64,000 nucleotides of DNA from Roseateles amylovorans (GTDB lineage Bacteria; Pseudomonadota; Gammaproteobacteria; Burkholderiales; Burkholderiaceae_C). Location of the stretch: contig NZ_CP104562.2 of the NCBI RefSeq assembly GCF_025398155.2, forward strand, positions 5,270,001 through 5,334,000, given 5' to 3'. The translations under genes were made by a program, and so were the position numbers. Under the pieces are notes generated by a model. It was not told where the DNA came from. It did no database searches and saw nothing but the letters and a program-made list of their open reading frames with translations. Below, piece after piece: positions 18,634-28,036 of this stretch (position 1 is its first letter; every line of letters begins with the position of its first letter).

Positions 18634-19575
18634 TCAGCTCAACAGGGTCTTGGCATCAGCCAGCGAGGCCGGATCGAACACCGTGGTGCTGACGATCTCG
18701 CCGTCAATGCGCTTGGCCATGCCCGCGAGCACCTTGCCAGGACCGCATTCGATGACCGTCGTCAGGCCGCGGGCCTTGATCGCCTGCACCACTTCAACCC
18801 AGCGTACCGGGCCGAAGGCCTGGCGATACAGCGCATCGCGCAGTGCATCGGCACCCTCAGTGATGGCCACGTCGATGTTGTTGATGACCGGGAAGGCCGG
18901 CACCTTGAAATCGACAGTCGCCAGCTTCTCGCGCAGGCGCTCGGCTGCGGGCTTCATCAGACTGGAATGGAACGGCGCGGAGACCGGCAGCGGCAGCGCG
19001 CGCTTGGCGCCCGCGGCCTTGAGGGCCTCCATCGCCTGCTCCACGCCCGCCTTGCTGCCCGCGATGACGGTCTGCCTGGGATCGTTGAAATTGACGGCTT
19101 CGACCACTTCGCCGCTGGCCACAGCCACCTGAGCGCAGACCTCACGCACCACCGCGGCCTCCAGGCCCAGGATGGCGGACATCGCGCCGACACCCACCGG
19201 CACGGCCTCCTGCATCGCCTGGGCACGCAAGCGCACCAGCGGCAGCGCATCGGTCAGGCTGAGCGCCCCCGAGGCCACCAGCGCCGTGTACTCACCCAGC
19301 GAATGTCCGGCGGCGACCGCGGGCACCAGGCCGGTCTCGGCGATCCAGGCGCGATAGCAGGCGATGCCGGCCGTCAACATGACCGGTTGCGTGTTCGTGG
19401 TCAGGTCGAGCTGTTCCTTCGGACCTTGCTTGATCAGCGCACCCACGTCCTCGCCCAGCGCGGCCGAGGCTTCAGCCAGCGTGCCCACCACCTCGGGATG
19501 ATCTCCCCAGGCGTCCAGCATGCCCACCGATTGCGACCCTTGGCCGGGAAAGACGAATGCAAAGCTCTTGCTCAT
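18634..19575 (-). CDS. fabD: malonyl CoA-ACP transacylase FabD
   Basis: Loads malonyl groups from CoA onto ACP to supply FabH and FabF. It has 313 residues. The N-terminal FVFPGQGSQSVGM oxyanion motif is present, the nucleophile Ser is in AGHSLGEYTALV, and the second catalytic element SAPFHSSLM carries the His. It lies between fabH (157 bases upstream) and fabG. Confidence 0.96.
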   Translation of the reverse strand: MSKSFAFVFPGQGSQSVGMLDAWGDHPEVVGTLAEASAALGEDVGALIKQGPKEQLDLTTNTQPVMLTAGIACYRAWIAETGLVPAVAAGHSLGEYTALVASGALSLTDALPLVRLRAQAMQEAVPVGVGAMSAILGLEAAVVREVCAQVAVASGEVVEAVNFNDPRQTVIAGSKAGVEQAMEALKAAGAKRALPLPVSAPFHSSLMKPAAERLREKLATVDFKVPAFPVINNIDVAITEGADALRDALYRQAFGPVRWVEVVQAIKARGLTTVIECGPGKVLAGMAKRIDGEIVSTTVFDPASLADAKTLLS

Positions 19576-19732
19576 GATGTTCGAACTGAAACGGGGTCAG
19601 GATCAGGATCCGTTGAGACGGCACCCGCTCCCTGCGCGATCAGACGCAGCCAGGAGAGGCGCCTACAAAGACGAGGATGGCGCCGCGACGACGGCGATGT
19701 GCGCCGACTGTCGGGCCACTTCGGTCAGGCGA

Positions 19733-20722
19733 TCAGAAATCCAGCAGCACGGCGCCCCAGGTGAAACCGCCGCCGACACCTTCCAGCATCACCGTATCGC
19801 CGCGCTTGATCTTGCCGGCGCGCACCGCGACATCCAAAGCCAGGGGGATCGACGCCGCTGAGGTGTTGCCGTGCTCGTCCACGGTCACGATCAGCTTGTC
19901 GGGAGACATCTTCAACTTCTTGGCCGTGCCCTGCATGATGCGGATGTTGGCCTGGTGCGGAATCAACCAGTCGATGTCCGCATCGCTGCGTCCGGCCTTT
20001 TCCAGGACGGAGCGGGCGACCTTTTCCAGCACACCCACGGCCAGCTTGAACACCGCCTGTCCATCCATCTTCAGCAACGGATGACCCAACACCTGGCCAC
20101 CGGACACGGTACCCGGAGTGCAGAGAATGTCGACATGGCGGCCGTCCGCATGCAGCTCACTGGCCAGGATGCCGGGCGTCTCGCTGGCACCCAGGACGAC
20201 CGCGCCGGCACCATCGCCGAACAGCACGCAGGTGGTGCGATCCTTGAAGTCGAGGATGCGCGAGAAGACTTCGGCGCCGATGACCAGCGCCTTGGTGGCG
20301 CCGCCGCTCTTGATCATGGCATCAGCGACGGTCAGCGCATAAACGAAGCCGGAGCAGACCGCCTGCACGTCGAACGCCGCACAGCCCTGGATACCGAGCT
20401 TGTTCTGCAACAAGCAGGCGACCGAGGGGAAGACCATGTCCGGTGTGGACGTGGCGACGATGATCAGATCGATCTCTTGCGCAGAAACGCCGGCTGCGTC
20501 CAGTGCGGCGCGCGCGGCGGGCAGGGCCAGATCGCTGGCGGCGACATCGGGGTCGGCGAAGTGACGGGCATGAATGCCGGTCCGTTCGACGATCCACTCA
20601 TGCGAGGTTTCGATGCCGTCGCGCGCCAAGCGTTCAGCGAGGTCGGCATTGGTGACGCGATTGGCGGGAAGGTGGCTGCCCGTACCGAGAATGCGAGCGT
20701 AGCGAGGGAAAGCAGTGGTCAT
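19733..20722 (-). CDS. fabH: 3-oxoacyl-[ACP] synthase III FabH
   Basis: Starts fatty acid synthesis by condensing acetyl-CoA (or another short acyl-CoA) with malonyl-ACP. It has 329 residues. The catalytic triad is visible: Cys in AVCSGFVYAL, His in LIPHQANIRIM and Asn in DEHGNTSAAS. The C-terminal GGGFTWGAVLLDF is diagnostic. Its start ATG overlaps the plsX stop by 4 bases. Confidence 0.97.
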   Translation of the reverse strand: MTTAFPRYARILGTGSHLPANRVTNADLAERLARDGIETSHEWIVERTGIHARHFADPDVAASDLALPAARAALDAAGVSAQEIDLIIVATSTPDMVFPSVACLLQNKLGIQGCAAFDVQAVCSGFVYALTVADAMIKSGGATKALVIGAEVFSRILDFKDRTTCVLFGDGAGAVVLGASETPGILASELHADGRHVDILCTPGTVSGGQVLGHPLLKMDGQAVFKLAVGVLEKVARSVLEKAGRSDADIDWLIPHQANIRIMQGTAKKLKMSPDKLIVTVDEHGNTSAASIPLALDVAVRAGKIKRGDTVMLEGVGGGFTWGAVLLDF

Positions 20723-21849
20723 GCAGCGTGGGCGGTTGTGGCCGCCGTGTCTCCAACGTCGCCGCCCTCCTCATTGGCAGACGGAAGCGCCTGCAGCGTC
20801 GCGACGATGCGATCATGGACCCGGTCGAGCAGCCGGTTTCGGGCCGCATCATACGCCCTGTTCAGGGCCTGCTCGAAAGCGAAGGCATCTGCCGAACCGT
20901 GACTCTTGAAGACCAGACCGCGCAGACCAAGCAAGGCCGCGCCGTTGAAGCGCCGGTGATCGACACGGTGCTTGAATCGCTGAAGCACCGGCATCGCCAG
21001 CAGTGCGATCAGCTTGGTCCACCAGGTGCGGGTGAACTCGGTCTTGATGAAGCTGGAGATCATGCTCGCCAAGCCTTCGGCCGTCTTCAGGGCCACATTG
21101 CCGACGAAGCCATCGCATACGACGATGTCGGTCGTGCCCTTGAAGATGTCGTTGCCCTCCACATTGCCGTGGAAGTTCAACTGATCATGGGCCGCCGCCT
21201 CGCGCAGCAGCTCGCCGGCGCGCTTGATGGTCTCGTTGCCCTTGATCATTTCCTCGCCGATGTTGAGCAGACCGACGCTGGGCTCGTCCTTGCCGTCAAC
21301 GGCAGACACCAGCGCACTGCCCATCACGGCGAACTGCAACAGGTGCTCCGGGCCGCAATCGACATTGGCACCCAGATCGAGCACGGTCGTGAAGCCGCCC
21401 AGTTGATTGGGCATGACGGTCGCGATGGCGGGGCGATCGATCCCGTCCAGCGTCTTGAGCAGGTACTTGGCCACCGCCATCAGCGCCCCGGTATTGCCGG
21501 CGGACACGCAGGCCTGGGCCTGAGCCGGCGAGCCATCCTTGCCCGCCTTGAGCTGGTTGATGGCCACCCGCATCGACGAATCCTTCTTGCGGCGAAGGGC
21601 CACTTCGATCGGATCGTCCATGGTGACCACCTCGCTGGCTGCCACGATGTGGCAGCGCGGCCAACCAGCGGCCGCAGCGAGCGCCTCGGGCCGCCCGACC
21701 AGCAGCAACTCCACCGAAGGATGCGCCGCCAGAAACGCCCGGCAGGCCGGCAGCGTCACGGCGGGGCCATGGTCGCCCCCCATGCAATCCACCGCCAGGC
21801 GCAACGGCGCGGCAGACAACGAAGGACTTGAGGGGTGGGTGTCAGACAT
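20719..21849 (-). CDS. plsX: phosphate acyltransferase PlsX
   Basis: Peripheral membrane enzyme that makes acyl-phosphate from acyl-ACP, the donor for PlsY in phospholipid synthesis. It has 376 residues from ATG 21849. Conserved segments are RLAVDCMGGDHGP, SAGNTGALMA, ANVDCGPEHLLQFA and DGFVGNVALKTAEG. The open frame continues upstream to 22170, but those residues are not PlsX-like. The start codon precedes VSMSDTHPSS with the domain beginning about 17 residues later. It heads the plsX-fabH-fabD-fabG-acpP-fabF run. Confidence 0.95.
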   Translation of the reverse strand: MSDTHPSSPSLSAAPLRLAVDCMGGDHGPAVTLPACRAFLAAHPSVELLLVGRPEALAAAAGWPRCHIVAASEVVTMDDPIEVALRRKKDSSMRVAINQLKAGKDGSPAQAQACVSAGNTGALMAVAKYLLKTLDGIDRPAIATVMPNQLGGFTTVLDLGANVDCGPEHLLQFAVMGSALVSAVDGKDEPSVGLLNIGEEMIKGNETIKRAGELLREAAAHDQLNFHGNVEGNDIFKGTTDIVVCDGFVGNVALKTAEGLASMISSFIKTEFTRTWWTKLIALLAMPVLQRFKHRVDHRRFNGAALLGLRGLVFKSHGSADAFAFEQALNRAYDAARNRLLDRVHDRIVATLQALPSANEEGGDVGDTAATTAHAA

Positions 21850-22255
21850 CGAGACCAGAAAAGAAACAGGATCAGCAGCGCGTGCAAGAACCGTGCACGA
21901 CACCGAAAGCGCCATGCCGGGCGACGCGGATCGCAAACAAGGGGCGCACGTTACGCGAGCGCCGGAAAGGGGGCAAGGGTGCGCACCCGAGCCGCAGGGA
22001 GAACCAGCCCGATCGAACCATGGGCAGTGATCGTCATTCTCGGGATATGTCGCAGCGCGCGCCACCCGCGGGCCGATTGACGGACCCGCCGACGGGGCGA
22101 ATGACGTGCGCCATGACAGACCGACAGCGCCACTGATGAAGATCGAGCGCCCAGCACAAAAGCCCGGCAACGCAAGGCGCTGAACCGGGCTTTTTCATTC
22201 GACTGGACACCAGGCCATGGCGCTGAGCGCCATGAGAGCCGACTTGATCGATCGA
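21850..22255. other. 406-bp intergenic region between rpmF and plsX
   Basis: No gene is supported. It contains the bidirectional hairpin at 22162-22190 close to the rpmF end. The remaining 310 bp before plsX probably hold a plsX promoter, though I could not identify convincing -35/-10 hexamers. In many bacteria rpmF and plsX are closer than this. Confidence 0.6.
22158..22195 (-). terminator. bidirectional intrinsic terminator after rpmF
   Basis: GCCCGG (22162-22167) pairs with CCGGGC (22185-22190) around a 17-base loop that can pair further. It is flanked by AAAA on the left and TTTTT on the right, so a U-run follows the stem in either direction. It lies about 65 bases past the rpmF stop and fits a rho-independent terminator on the minus strand. 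Confidence 0.65.
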
Positions 22256-22441
22256 TCAGGCGGCGTCAGCCTTGGTCTTCAGCACCTTGCGGCCACGATA
22301 GAAGCCGTTGGGGCTGATGTGGTGACGCAGATGCACTTCACCGGTGGTCGGCTCGACCGCGATGCCCGGGGTGACCAGGGCATTGTGCGAACGGTGCATG
22401 CCACGCTTGGAAGGCGACTTCTTGTTTTGCTGAACGGCCAT
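22256..22441 (-). CDS. rpmF: 50S ribosomal protein L32
   Basis: Small basic ribosomal protein of 61 residues. The N-terminus MAVQQNKKSPSKRGMHRSH and the segment EVHLRHHISPNGFYRGRKV match the family closely. No zinc-binding cysteines are present, as is usual for this L32 type. It lies downstream of the yceD-like gene, the conserved yceD-rpmF-plsX neighbourhood, but with an unusually wide 233-bp spacer. Confidence 0.97.
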   Translation of the reverse strand: MAVQQNKKSPSKRGMHRSHNALVTPGIAVEPTTGEVHLRHHISPNGFYRGRKVLKTKADAA

Positions 22442-22674
22442 GATGTTTCTCCTAAAGGCTTCGGCTGATGTGAGGCTTGCTCGGGCTCTCGAGGTGGCTC
22501 GAGCTGTGCAGCGACGGTCTGACCGCTACGGGTGAAACCACCACGCTGACCTCATTCAACTCAACCCGCACGAAACCGCACGAATCAGCTGGTTTTGGCC
22601 ACTTGCTCTGCCACTGCTACCGATGCCTCGGCCCGGACTGAACCGGGAAAGCCCGCGAGTGTAGCACAGCCCTT

Positions 22675-23241
22675 TCAGGCTTTACCACCGGTTCCCTTCT
22701 TGAGCGCTGCCAGTGCGGCGAACGGATTCGGGCGCTCTTCTTCCACCACCAATTCCTCTTCGTCCGCATTCGCATGCGGCAACGGCTCAGGACAGACCTC
22801 GTGACGGGGCACCACCGGCAAGGCTAGCAGCAGCTCATCTTCAATCAGATCACGAAGATTCAGATGGCGAACCAGGGACAGCACATCGTCATCGCTGTCC
22901 ATATCAAGCTCGGCAGCTTGATCTTCGTCCCGCACGAAACGGAACCAGCGGGAGACCGCCAGATCCTCACGCACCGGCTTGAGGCAGCGCTGGCAGGTCA
23001 GCGACACCTGGGCCTCGGCGTTCAACTGCAGCCAAACCTGGGCTTCGCCACCCTTGGGCGTACGAATTTCACCTTGGGCCGACCAGCGCACGACGGGCCA
23101 ATCGGCCACCGCCGACTCCGGGGCAGCAGAGTCCGACAAGCGCGGCAGGCTGGCAGCCGGCCATTCGCCGGCCAGTTGCTGGGATTCGCGGGCAAAGGCC
23201 CCGATATCGAGTTTGAGGGGGTCAAAGGAACGCGGCTTCAT
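22675..23241 (-). CDS. yceD: YceD family (DUF177) protein
   Basis: Conserved protein encoded next to rpmF and linked in the literature to 23S rRNA accumulation; its mechanism is unclear. It has 188 residues. The paired cysteines CQRCLKP (108-114 region) are the family hallmark, followed by an acidic stretch around DQAAELDMDSDDDVLSL and a conserved DLIEDELLLALPVVPRH. The C-terminus ends AALKKGTGGKA. It is divergent from the maf gene, with 71 bases between the two starts. Confidence 0.9.
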   Translation of the reverse strand: MKPRSFDPLKLDIGAFARESQQLAGEWPAASLPRLSDSAAPESAVADWPVVRWSAQGEIRTPKGGEAQVWLQLNAEAQVSLTCQRCLKPVREDLAVSRWFRFVRDEDQAAELDMDSDDDVLSLVRHLNLRDLIEDELLLALPVVPRHEVCPEPLPHANADEEELVVEEERPNPFAALAALKKGTGGKA

Positions 23242-23312
23242 AGCCCCGAAGTGTACGAGCGGCTCGCCAACGACAGCGCTTCGACCGCGACCACGATGGG
23301 AGAATCCGCCTC

Positions 23313-23996
23313 ATGATTGCGCACGATTCCCCCGATGCACGGCCGCGCCCGCTGGTTCTGGGCTCCACCTCACCCTACCGACGCGAACTGCTGGAGCGGC
23401 TTCGCCTGCCGTTTGACACCGTATCTCCAGGCGTTGATGAAACCCCGCTCGCCGGCGAGTCACCGTCCACCCTCGCCCGCCGACTCGCGCTGGCCAAAGC
23501 CCGCGCGGTCTCGCTGCTCCACCCGGACGCACTGGTGATCGGCTCCGATCAGGTCGCCGATCTCGACGGCCAGGCGCTGGGCAAGCCCGGCAGCCACGAA
23601 CGTGCCGTCCAGCAACTGCGGGCGATGAGCGGACGCACCGTGGTGTTTCACACGGCCCTGGCGGTCGTCTGCCTGGAAACCGGCTTCGTCGCTGAGGAGA
23701 CAGCACAAGTCCGCGTTCAATTTCGGACGCTGGACGATACCGAGATCGAGCACTATCTGCGCGCCGAGCAGCCGTACGACTGCGCCGGCAGCGCCAAGGC
23801 CGAAGGCCTGGGCATCGCGCTGCTGGACGCCATTGAGTCGGACGACCCGACCGCACTCATCGGCCTGCCGCTGATCCGCACCGCAAGACTGCTGCGCCAA
23901 GCCGGCCTGACCATCCCTGCCCTGCCGCCTGCCCTCTCGCCTTCCCATGGCCCACAGCCGTCGGAGGGCATCCCGCATCCTGGAGCCGTCTCGTGA
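23313..23996 (+). CDS. yceF: Maf-like nucleotide pyrophosphatase, YceF type
   Basis: House-cleaning NTP pyrophosphatase; YceF-type members hydrolyse m7GTP. It has 227 residues, about 30 longer than E. coli YceF because of an N-terminal leader and a Pro/Ser-rich C-terminal tail. The signature GSTSPYRRELLERL is near residue 17, VDETPLAGESP follows, and GSDQVADLDG and CAGSAKAEGLGIALLD are conserved. The yceD/rpmF neighbour also favours YceF over YhdE-type Maf. Its stop overlaps the next gene's GTG start (GTGA). Confidence 0.88.
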   Translation: MIAHDSPDARPRPLVLGSTSPYRRELLERLRLPFDTVSPGVDETPLAGESPSTLARRLALAKARAVSLLHPDALVIGSDQVADLDGQALGKPGSHERAVQQLRAMSGRTVVFHTALAVVCLETGFVAEETAQVRVQFRTLDDTEIEHYLRAEQPYDCAGSAKAEGLGIALLDAIESDDPTALIGLPLIRTARLLRQAGLTIPALPPALSPSHGPQPSEGIPHPGAVS

Positions 23997-24763
23997 GCCT
24001 CGGTCGCCTCTATCTCGTTCCCAACACGCTGGATTTCGGCATTGACGGTCAGGAGGTCGACTTGCGCGAACTGCTGCCTGAGGCCGTCCTGACGCGTGCC
24101 GCCTCGATCACCCACTGGGCTGCGGAAAACGCCAAGACCACGCGCGCGTTTCTCAAGCGTGTCGGCGCACTGCATCCGCTGGCGGCGCCCTTGCAGCAGC
24201 AACAGATCATCGAGCTGCCCCGCCCACCGAAGGGCCGTGCGCCGTCGGCCTCCGACAACCACGCCTGGATCGCCTTGCTGGATCCTGCCCTGAACGGCCA
24301 GGATCTGGGCCTGATCTCGGAGGCGGGCATGCCCGCCGTCGCCGATCCAGGGGCGCAACTCGTGGCCGCTGCGCATGCAGCCGGCATCACCGTCGTGCCG
24401 TTGGTCGGCCCCAGCGCCCTGCTGATGGCGGTCGCAGCCAGCGGACTGAATGGTCAGAGCTTCGCCTTCGTCGGCTACCTCCCGGTGGACAGCGCCGCGC
24501 GCCAGGCACGAATCAAGGAACTGGAAGCCCACTCGACGCGCGAACAGCAGACCCAGCTGATGATCGAGACGCCCTATCGGAACGGCGCCCTGCTGCAAGC
24601 GCTGCTGACACAGCTCAAGCCGGGCACCCAGTTGTCCGTGAGCTGCGGGCTCAGCCTGTCGGACGCCGTGACGCACACCGCCACCGTGGCGCAATGGCGC
24701 AAAGCGGGACGCGCCGTCCCGGACAAGGTGCCCGCCGTGTTCGCGATCCTTGGCATGCGCTGA
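23993..24763 (+). CDS. RsmI-like SAM-dependent methyltransferase (tetrapyrrole methylase fold)
   Basis: Predicted methyltransferase of the YraL/RsmI superfamily, 256 residues. RsmI methylates the 2'-O of C1402 in 16S rRNA, but this shorter member lacks the canonical beginning and may have another target. Conserved segments are the N-terminal GRLYLVPNTL, EAGMPAVADPGAQLV (about 103-117), VVPLVGPSALLMAVAASGLN and IETPYRNGALLQALL. The start is GTG 23993, overlapping the maf stop, so it is translationally coupled. No gene follows on this strand. Confidence 0.82.
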   Translation: MSLGRLYLVPNTLDFGIDGQEVDLRELLPEAVLTRAASITHWAAENAKTTRAFLKRVGALHPLAAPLQQQQIIELPRPPKGRAPSASDNHAWIALLDPALNGQDLGLISEAGMPAVADPGAQLVAAAHAAGITVVPLVGPSALLMAVAASGLNGQSFAFVGYLPVDSAARQARIKELEAHSTREQQTQLMIETPYRNGALLQALLTQLKPGTQLSVSCGLSLSDAVTHTATVAQWRKAGRAVPDKVPAVFAILGMR

Positions 24764-24912
24764 GACCGCAGCGGACCTGGCCGATTCGCTCGAGTGCCGG
24801 GCGCCGACGGGTGAGCGCATCCCGTTGCGCCGCAGAACCCGCGCCTCTCCCAGCCGATCGATCCGGCAAGCGCTCCCCGCCAGGCCAGTAAGACAGAAAG
24901 GACCGTCGCTCT

Positions 24913-24974
24913 CGACAGGAGGGCGCTCCTGTCGCCCAAAGACAAAGGCCGGATCGCCTATCGACGATCCGGCC
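24913..24974. terminator. two tandem hairpins between convergent genes
   Basis: Hairpin one: CGACAGGAG (24913-24921), loop GGCG, CTCCTGTCG (24926-24934), a perfect 9-bp stem. Hairpin two: GGCCGGATCG (24947-24956), 8-base loop, CGATCCGGCC (24965-24974), a perfect 10-bp stem. They sit in the 286-bp gap between the RsmI-like gene (+) and rhlE (-). A short TTTGTC follows hairpin two on the minus strand. A bidirectional termination zone is likely. Confidence 0.55.
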
Positions 24975-25049
24975 CTCACAATGAATCTTCACATCTGAGA
25001 CTGCAGGACGCTGGGCCACGTGGCCCCGGCGCCCAGCGGTCCGTGCCAA

Positions 25050-26582
25050 TCAGGTTTCGCTGCTGCTGGCGACGATCGCCGGCTTCTTCGCACCGAACAG
25101 GGCGGCGATCTTCTTCTTCGGCTTGATGTTGCTGGACAAGCCGCGCGCCGCATTGGCCGCACTGGCCGGCAGGGACTTCTCCCACGACGGCGGCTCGGCA
25201 CGTTCACTGGCCTCATAGGGCTTGTCGAACAGCGGGTCGTAGGCTGCGCCGCGCTGCGGACGCGGTGCCGGCACCGGCGCGCTCACGCTGTAGGCCTCAT
25301 CGCGACGGTCTTCACGCACGCGACGGGGACGTTCCTCGCGCGGCTCATCACTGCCCCGCTCCGGGCGATCCACACGGTCGCCACGGTCACCACCACGATC
25401 AAAACGACGGCTGCGGGAATCGTCCAGCTCGATCGGCTCCAGATCCAGCTTGCGCTTGATCAGCTTCTCGATTTCACCCACCAGTCGCGCATCGGCCTTG
25501 GTGACCAGCGTGAAGGCCAGACCGGAGGCGCCCGCGCGGCCGGTACGGCCGATGCGGTGCACATAGTCTTCCGCATTGAACGGCACATCGAAGTTGAACA
25601 CTGCTGGCAGATCCGCAATGTCCAGACCGCGAGCCGCGACATCGGTCGCCACCAGCAGTTCCACCTCGCCGCGCTTGAAGGCTTCCAGAGACTTCAGGCG
25701 CTCGTCCTGCGACTTGTCACCATGCAGGGCCGCGGTCTTCAGACCGTCACGCTCGAACGAGCGTGCGAGGCGAGCCGCACCCAGCTTGGAGTTCACGAAC
25801 ACGATCGACTGGGTGATCGCACGTTGACGGATCAGTTGCAGCACGGCGGCACGCTTGTCGTCATCACTGACGCTGAAGAAGCGCTGCTCGACAGTGGACG
25901 CCGTGGCATTCGGACGCGCCACCTCCACCAACTCGGGCTCTTGCAGATAGCTGCCGGCCAGGCGCTTGATCTCGGGCGAGAACGTCGCGGAGAACAGCAA
26001 GGTCTGACGCGTCTTGGGCAGATAGCTGAGGATGCGCTGCAGATCGGGCAGGAAACCGATGTCCAGCATGCGGTCGGCCTCGTCCAGCACCACGTACTCG
26101 ACATGGTTGAGCACCGCGTTCTTGGCTTCGATGTGATCCAGCAGACGGCCCGGCGTGGCGATCAGCACCTCGACACCGCCCTTGAGCTGCAGGGTCTGCG
26201 GCTTCATGTCGATGCCACCGAACACGCAGGCCACACGCAGCTGCGTGTGCTTGGCATAGGCCTTGACGTTGTTGGCGACCTGGTCGGCCAGCTCACGGGT
26301 GGGGGCCAGGACCAACGCACGCACCGGATGGCGGGCGGGGGACATGCTCGCGTTCTCATGCTTGAGCATGCGCTGCAGCAGCGGAATCGAGAAGGCGGCA
26401 GTCTTGCCGGTGCCGGTCTGGGCGGCACCCATCACGTCACGGCCCTCCAGGACGATCGGAATCGCCTTGGCCTGGATGGGCGTCATCGTCGCGTAGCCCT
26501 GATCGGCCACGGCACGCAAGAGCTTGGGGTCCAGCGGCAACGTGTCGAAACGGGGGCTTGGCGTCGGGGTGGTTTCTGTCAT
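25050..26582 (-). CDS. rhlE: DEAD-box RNA helicase, RhlE type
   Basis: ATP-dependent RNA helicase acting in ribosome assembly or RNA turnover. It has 510 residues. Motifs in order: Q motif with GYATMTPIQ, motif I AQTGTGKT, PTRELADQV, TPGRLLDH, DEAD in VLDEADRMLD, SAT in LLFSATFS, then helicase-C motifs ARGLDIADLP and HRIGRTGRAG. The C-terminal tail of about 130 residues is Arg/Asp/Gly/Glu-rich (RSRRFDRGGDRGDRVDR) and ends in a Lys-rich patch PKKKIAALFG, a common RhlE-type RNA-binding tail. Confidence 0.93.
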   Translation of the reverse strand: MTETTPTPSPRFDTLPLDPKLLRAVADQGYATMTPIQAKAIPIVLEGRDVMGAAQTGTGKTAAFSIPLLQRMLKHENASMSPARHPVRALVLAPTRELADQVANNVKAYAKHTQLRVACVFGGIDMKPQTLQLKGGVEVLIATPGRLLDHIEAKNAVLNHVEYVVLDEADRMLDIGFLPDLQRILSYLPKTRQTLLFSATFSPEIKRLAGSYLQEPELVEVARPNATASTVEQRFFSVSDDDKRAAVLQLIRQRAITQSIVFVNSKLGAARLARSFERDGLKTAALHGDKSQDERLKSLEAFKRGEVELLVATDVAARGLDIADLPAVFNFDVPFNAEDYVHRIGRTGRAGASGLAFTLVTKADARLVGEIEKLIKRKLDLEPIELDDSRSRRFDRGGDRGDRVDRPERGSDEPREERPRRVREDRRDEAYSVSAPVPAPRPQRGAAYDPLFDKPYEASERAEPPSWEKSLPASAANAARGLSSNIKPKKKIAALFGAKKPAIVASSSET

Positions 26583-26771
26583 GGGCCGGATTATCCCCCA
26601 TGACCCGAAAATCCTCGGGTAAGCCCCGAAAACAGCTGCAGTTCGACACTAAATCGCGCCGAAATCAGTCACAAATCAAAACTCGACCCGATCGGTGTTG
26701 AACCCGAATCGGACGTGAGGAAGGTGCGCAGCGATGCGCGCGCCGCCGGGCTCGCCAGAGGCGCAATCGCC

Positions 26772-27899
26772 TCAAGCGTGCGGTTTTCTGGCTGGTAGCT
26801 TGCCCGCGTCGCCCCGGAACACCATCCACTTCGGCGTGCGGAACCGAACGATGCGCCAGTACAACGCCACGTAGGCCACGCCGAACAACAGCATGCAGCC
26901 GAGGATCATGGGCGTCGAGTCCCAGAACAGCAGCGCGGGCGCGAGCGACGAGATGCACAAGGTCCACAGATATGGCGCTGTCATCGAATTGCGGCGCGTC
27001 ATCACACGCGCGTCGCGTGCGCCAATCGCCCAGCGCATCAGGCGCCGATAGATCAGTGAATGGAGATGGATCCCGTCCGGCGCGCCGGGGGACGCATCAC
27101 GGAGCACGCGTCGGCGATAGATTGAAAACAGGGTCTCGAACACCGGATAGATGCAGACCATCAAGGCGAACAGCGGCGAGACCTGGGCGTGACGCGAGAT
27201 CAGCAAAATGCCGATCTCCGCCAGATAGAAGCCCATGAAATAGGCGCCGCCATCGCCCAGAAAAATCATCCCCGCCGGGAAGTTCCAGACGAAGAATCCC
27301 AGGATGGCCCCCACGCCGGCCAGCGACCACAGCGCAAGTTCGGTGTCGCCCACCTGATAGGCCACATAGGCAAATGCCAGCAGCATCAGGCTCACGCACA
27401 TCGAGGACAAGCCATTGAAGCCGTCGATGATGTTGACCGAATTGGCCACTCCCGCCACGGTGAAGACCGTGGCCAGCGTGGCACCGACTGTGGTCGCGAC
27501 CACCAGGTCCAGGCCGGGGATGTCGGTGCGGGTGATCACCGCCCCCATCACCCAGACGCCAAGGGCGGCGGACACTGCTGTGGCGAGCAGCCGCTTGGCC
27601 GGCGAGACCTTCTTGGTCAGGTCCTCGATGAGGCCGGCGGCGAAGGCAGGCAAGCCGCACAGCAGCAGCAGCCCGCCCAGCCGGGCGCCCGGATGGCCCA
27701 TGGCGAACGCGGTCAGCACCATGCCCAACAAGCCGACGAAGATCCCCACGCCACCGATGCGCGGAACCGGGCGCGAGTGGAACTTTTGCGGCCCGGACAG
27801 ATCGTGATCGGCCGAGAAGTGCCCGTGCCTGGTTGAGGAATGCACCACGTACAGGGTCACCACTGCCGCCACTGCAAATGGGATCAACAGATACAACAT
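26772..27899 (-). CDS. WecA/WbpL-type undecaprenyl-phosphate glycosyl-1-phosphate transferase
   Basis: Polytopic inner-membrane enzyme of the MraY/WecA (PNPT) family that attaches the first sugar-1-phosphate to undecaprenyl phosphate. It has 375 residues and about 11 membrane helices. Family motifs: a cytosolic loop with GPQKFHSRPVPRIGG, an acidic motif GLIEDLTKKVSP (Glu-Asp in place of Asp-Asp, common in this subgroup), NSVNIIDGFNGLSSM, FLGDGGAYFMGF, and a histidine motif DGIHLHSLIYRR. The donor sugar is not determinable. It is divergent from the export gene at 28037, so it probably belongs to the polysaccharide locus. Confidence 0.88.
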   Translation of the reverse strand: MLYLLIPFAVAAVVTLYVVHSSTRHGHFSADHDLSGPQKFHSRPVPRIGGVGIFVGLLGMVLTAFAMGHPGARLGGLLLLCGLPAFAAGLIEDLTKKVSPAKRLLATAVSAALGVWVMGAVITRTDIPGLDLVVATTVGATLATVFTVAGVANSVNIIDGFNGLSSMCVSLMLLAFAYVAYQVGDTELALWSLAGVGAILGFFVWNFPAGMIFLGDGGAYFMGFYLAEIGILLISRHAQVSPLFALMVCIYPVFETLFSIYRRRVLRDASPGAPDGIHLHSLIYRRLMRWAIGARDARVMTRRNSMTAPYLWTLCISSLAPALLFWDSTPMILGCMLLFGVAYVALYWRIVRFRTPKWMVFRGDAGKLPARKPHA

Positions 27900-27937
27900 G
27901 GGCGGCAGTGTAACGAGGCCGCTTCAGGCAAAGGCGG

Positions 27938-27966
27938 TTTTGGCGCCACATCGGTGCTCTTAGAAT
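27938..27966 (+). promoter_or_regulatory. candidate promoter for the polysaccharide operon
   Basis: TAGAAT at 27961-27966 is a good -10; TTTTGG at 27938-27943 sits 17 bp upstream as a weak -35. It lies about 70 bases before the export-protein start and drives the plus-strand array. The divergent WecA-like gene starts at 27899, only 38 bases away. Confidence 0.45.
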
Positions 27967-28036
27967 GCACCGCTTGCCGTTCGGCGCGGGCATCCCCCGC
28001 GGGCGGCAGACCATCCATCCCTAGATGAGATCACGC

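Noticed and set aside
26772..27899. MraY of peptidoglycan synthesis
   Set aside because: No mur or fts genes nearby, motif details fit the WecA/WbpL branch, and it borders a polysaccharide export gene.
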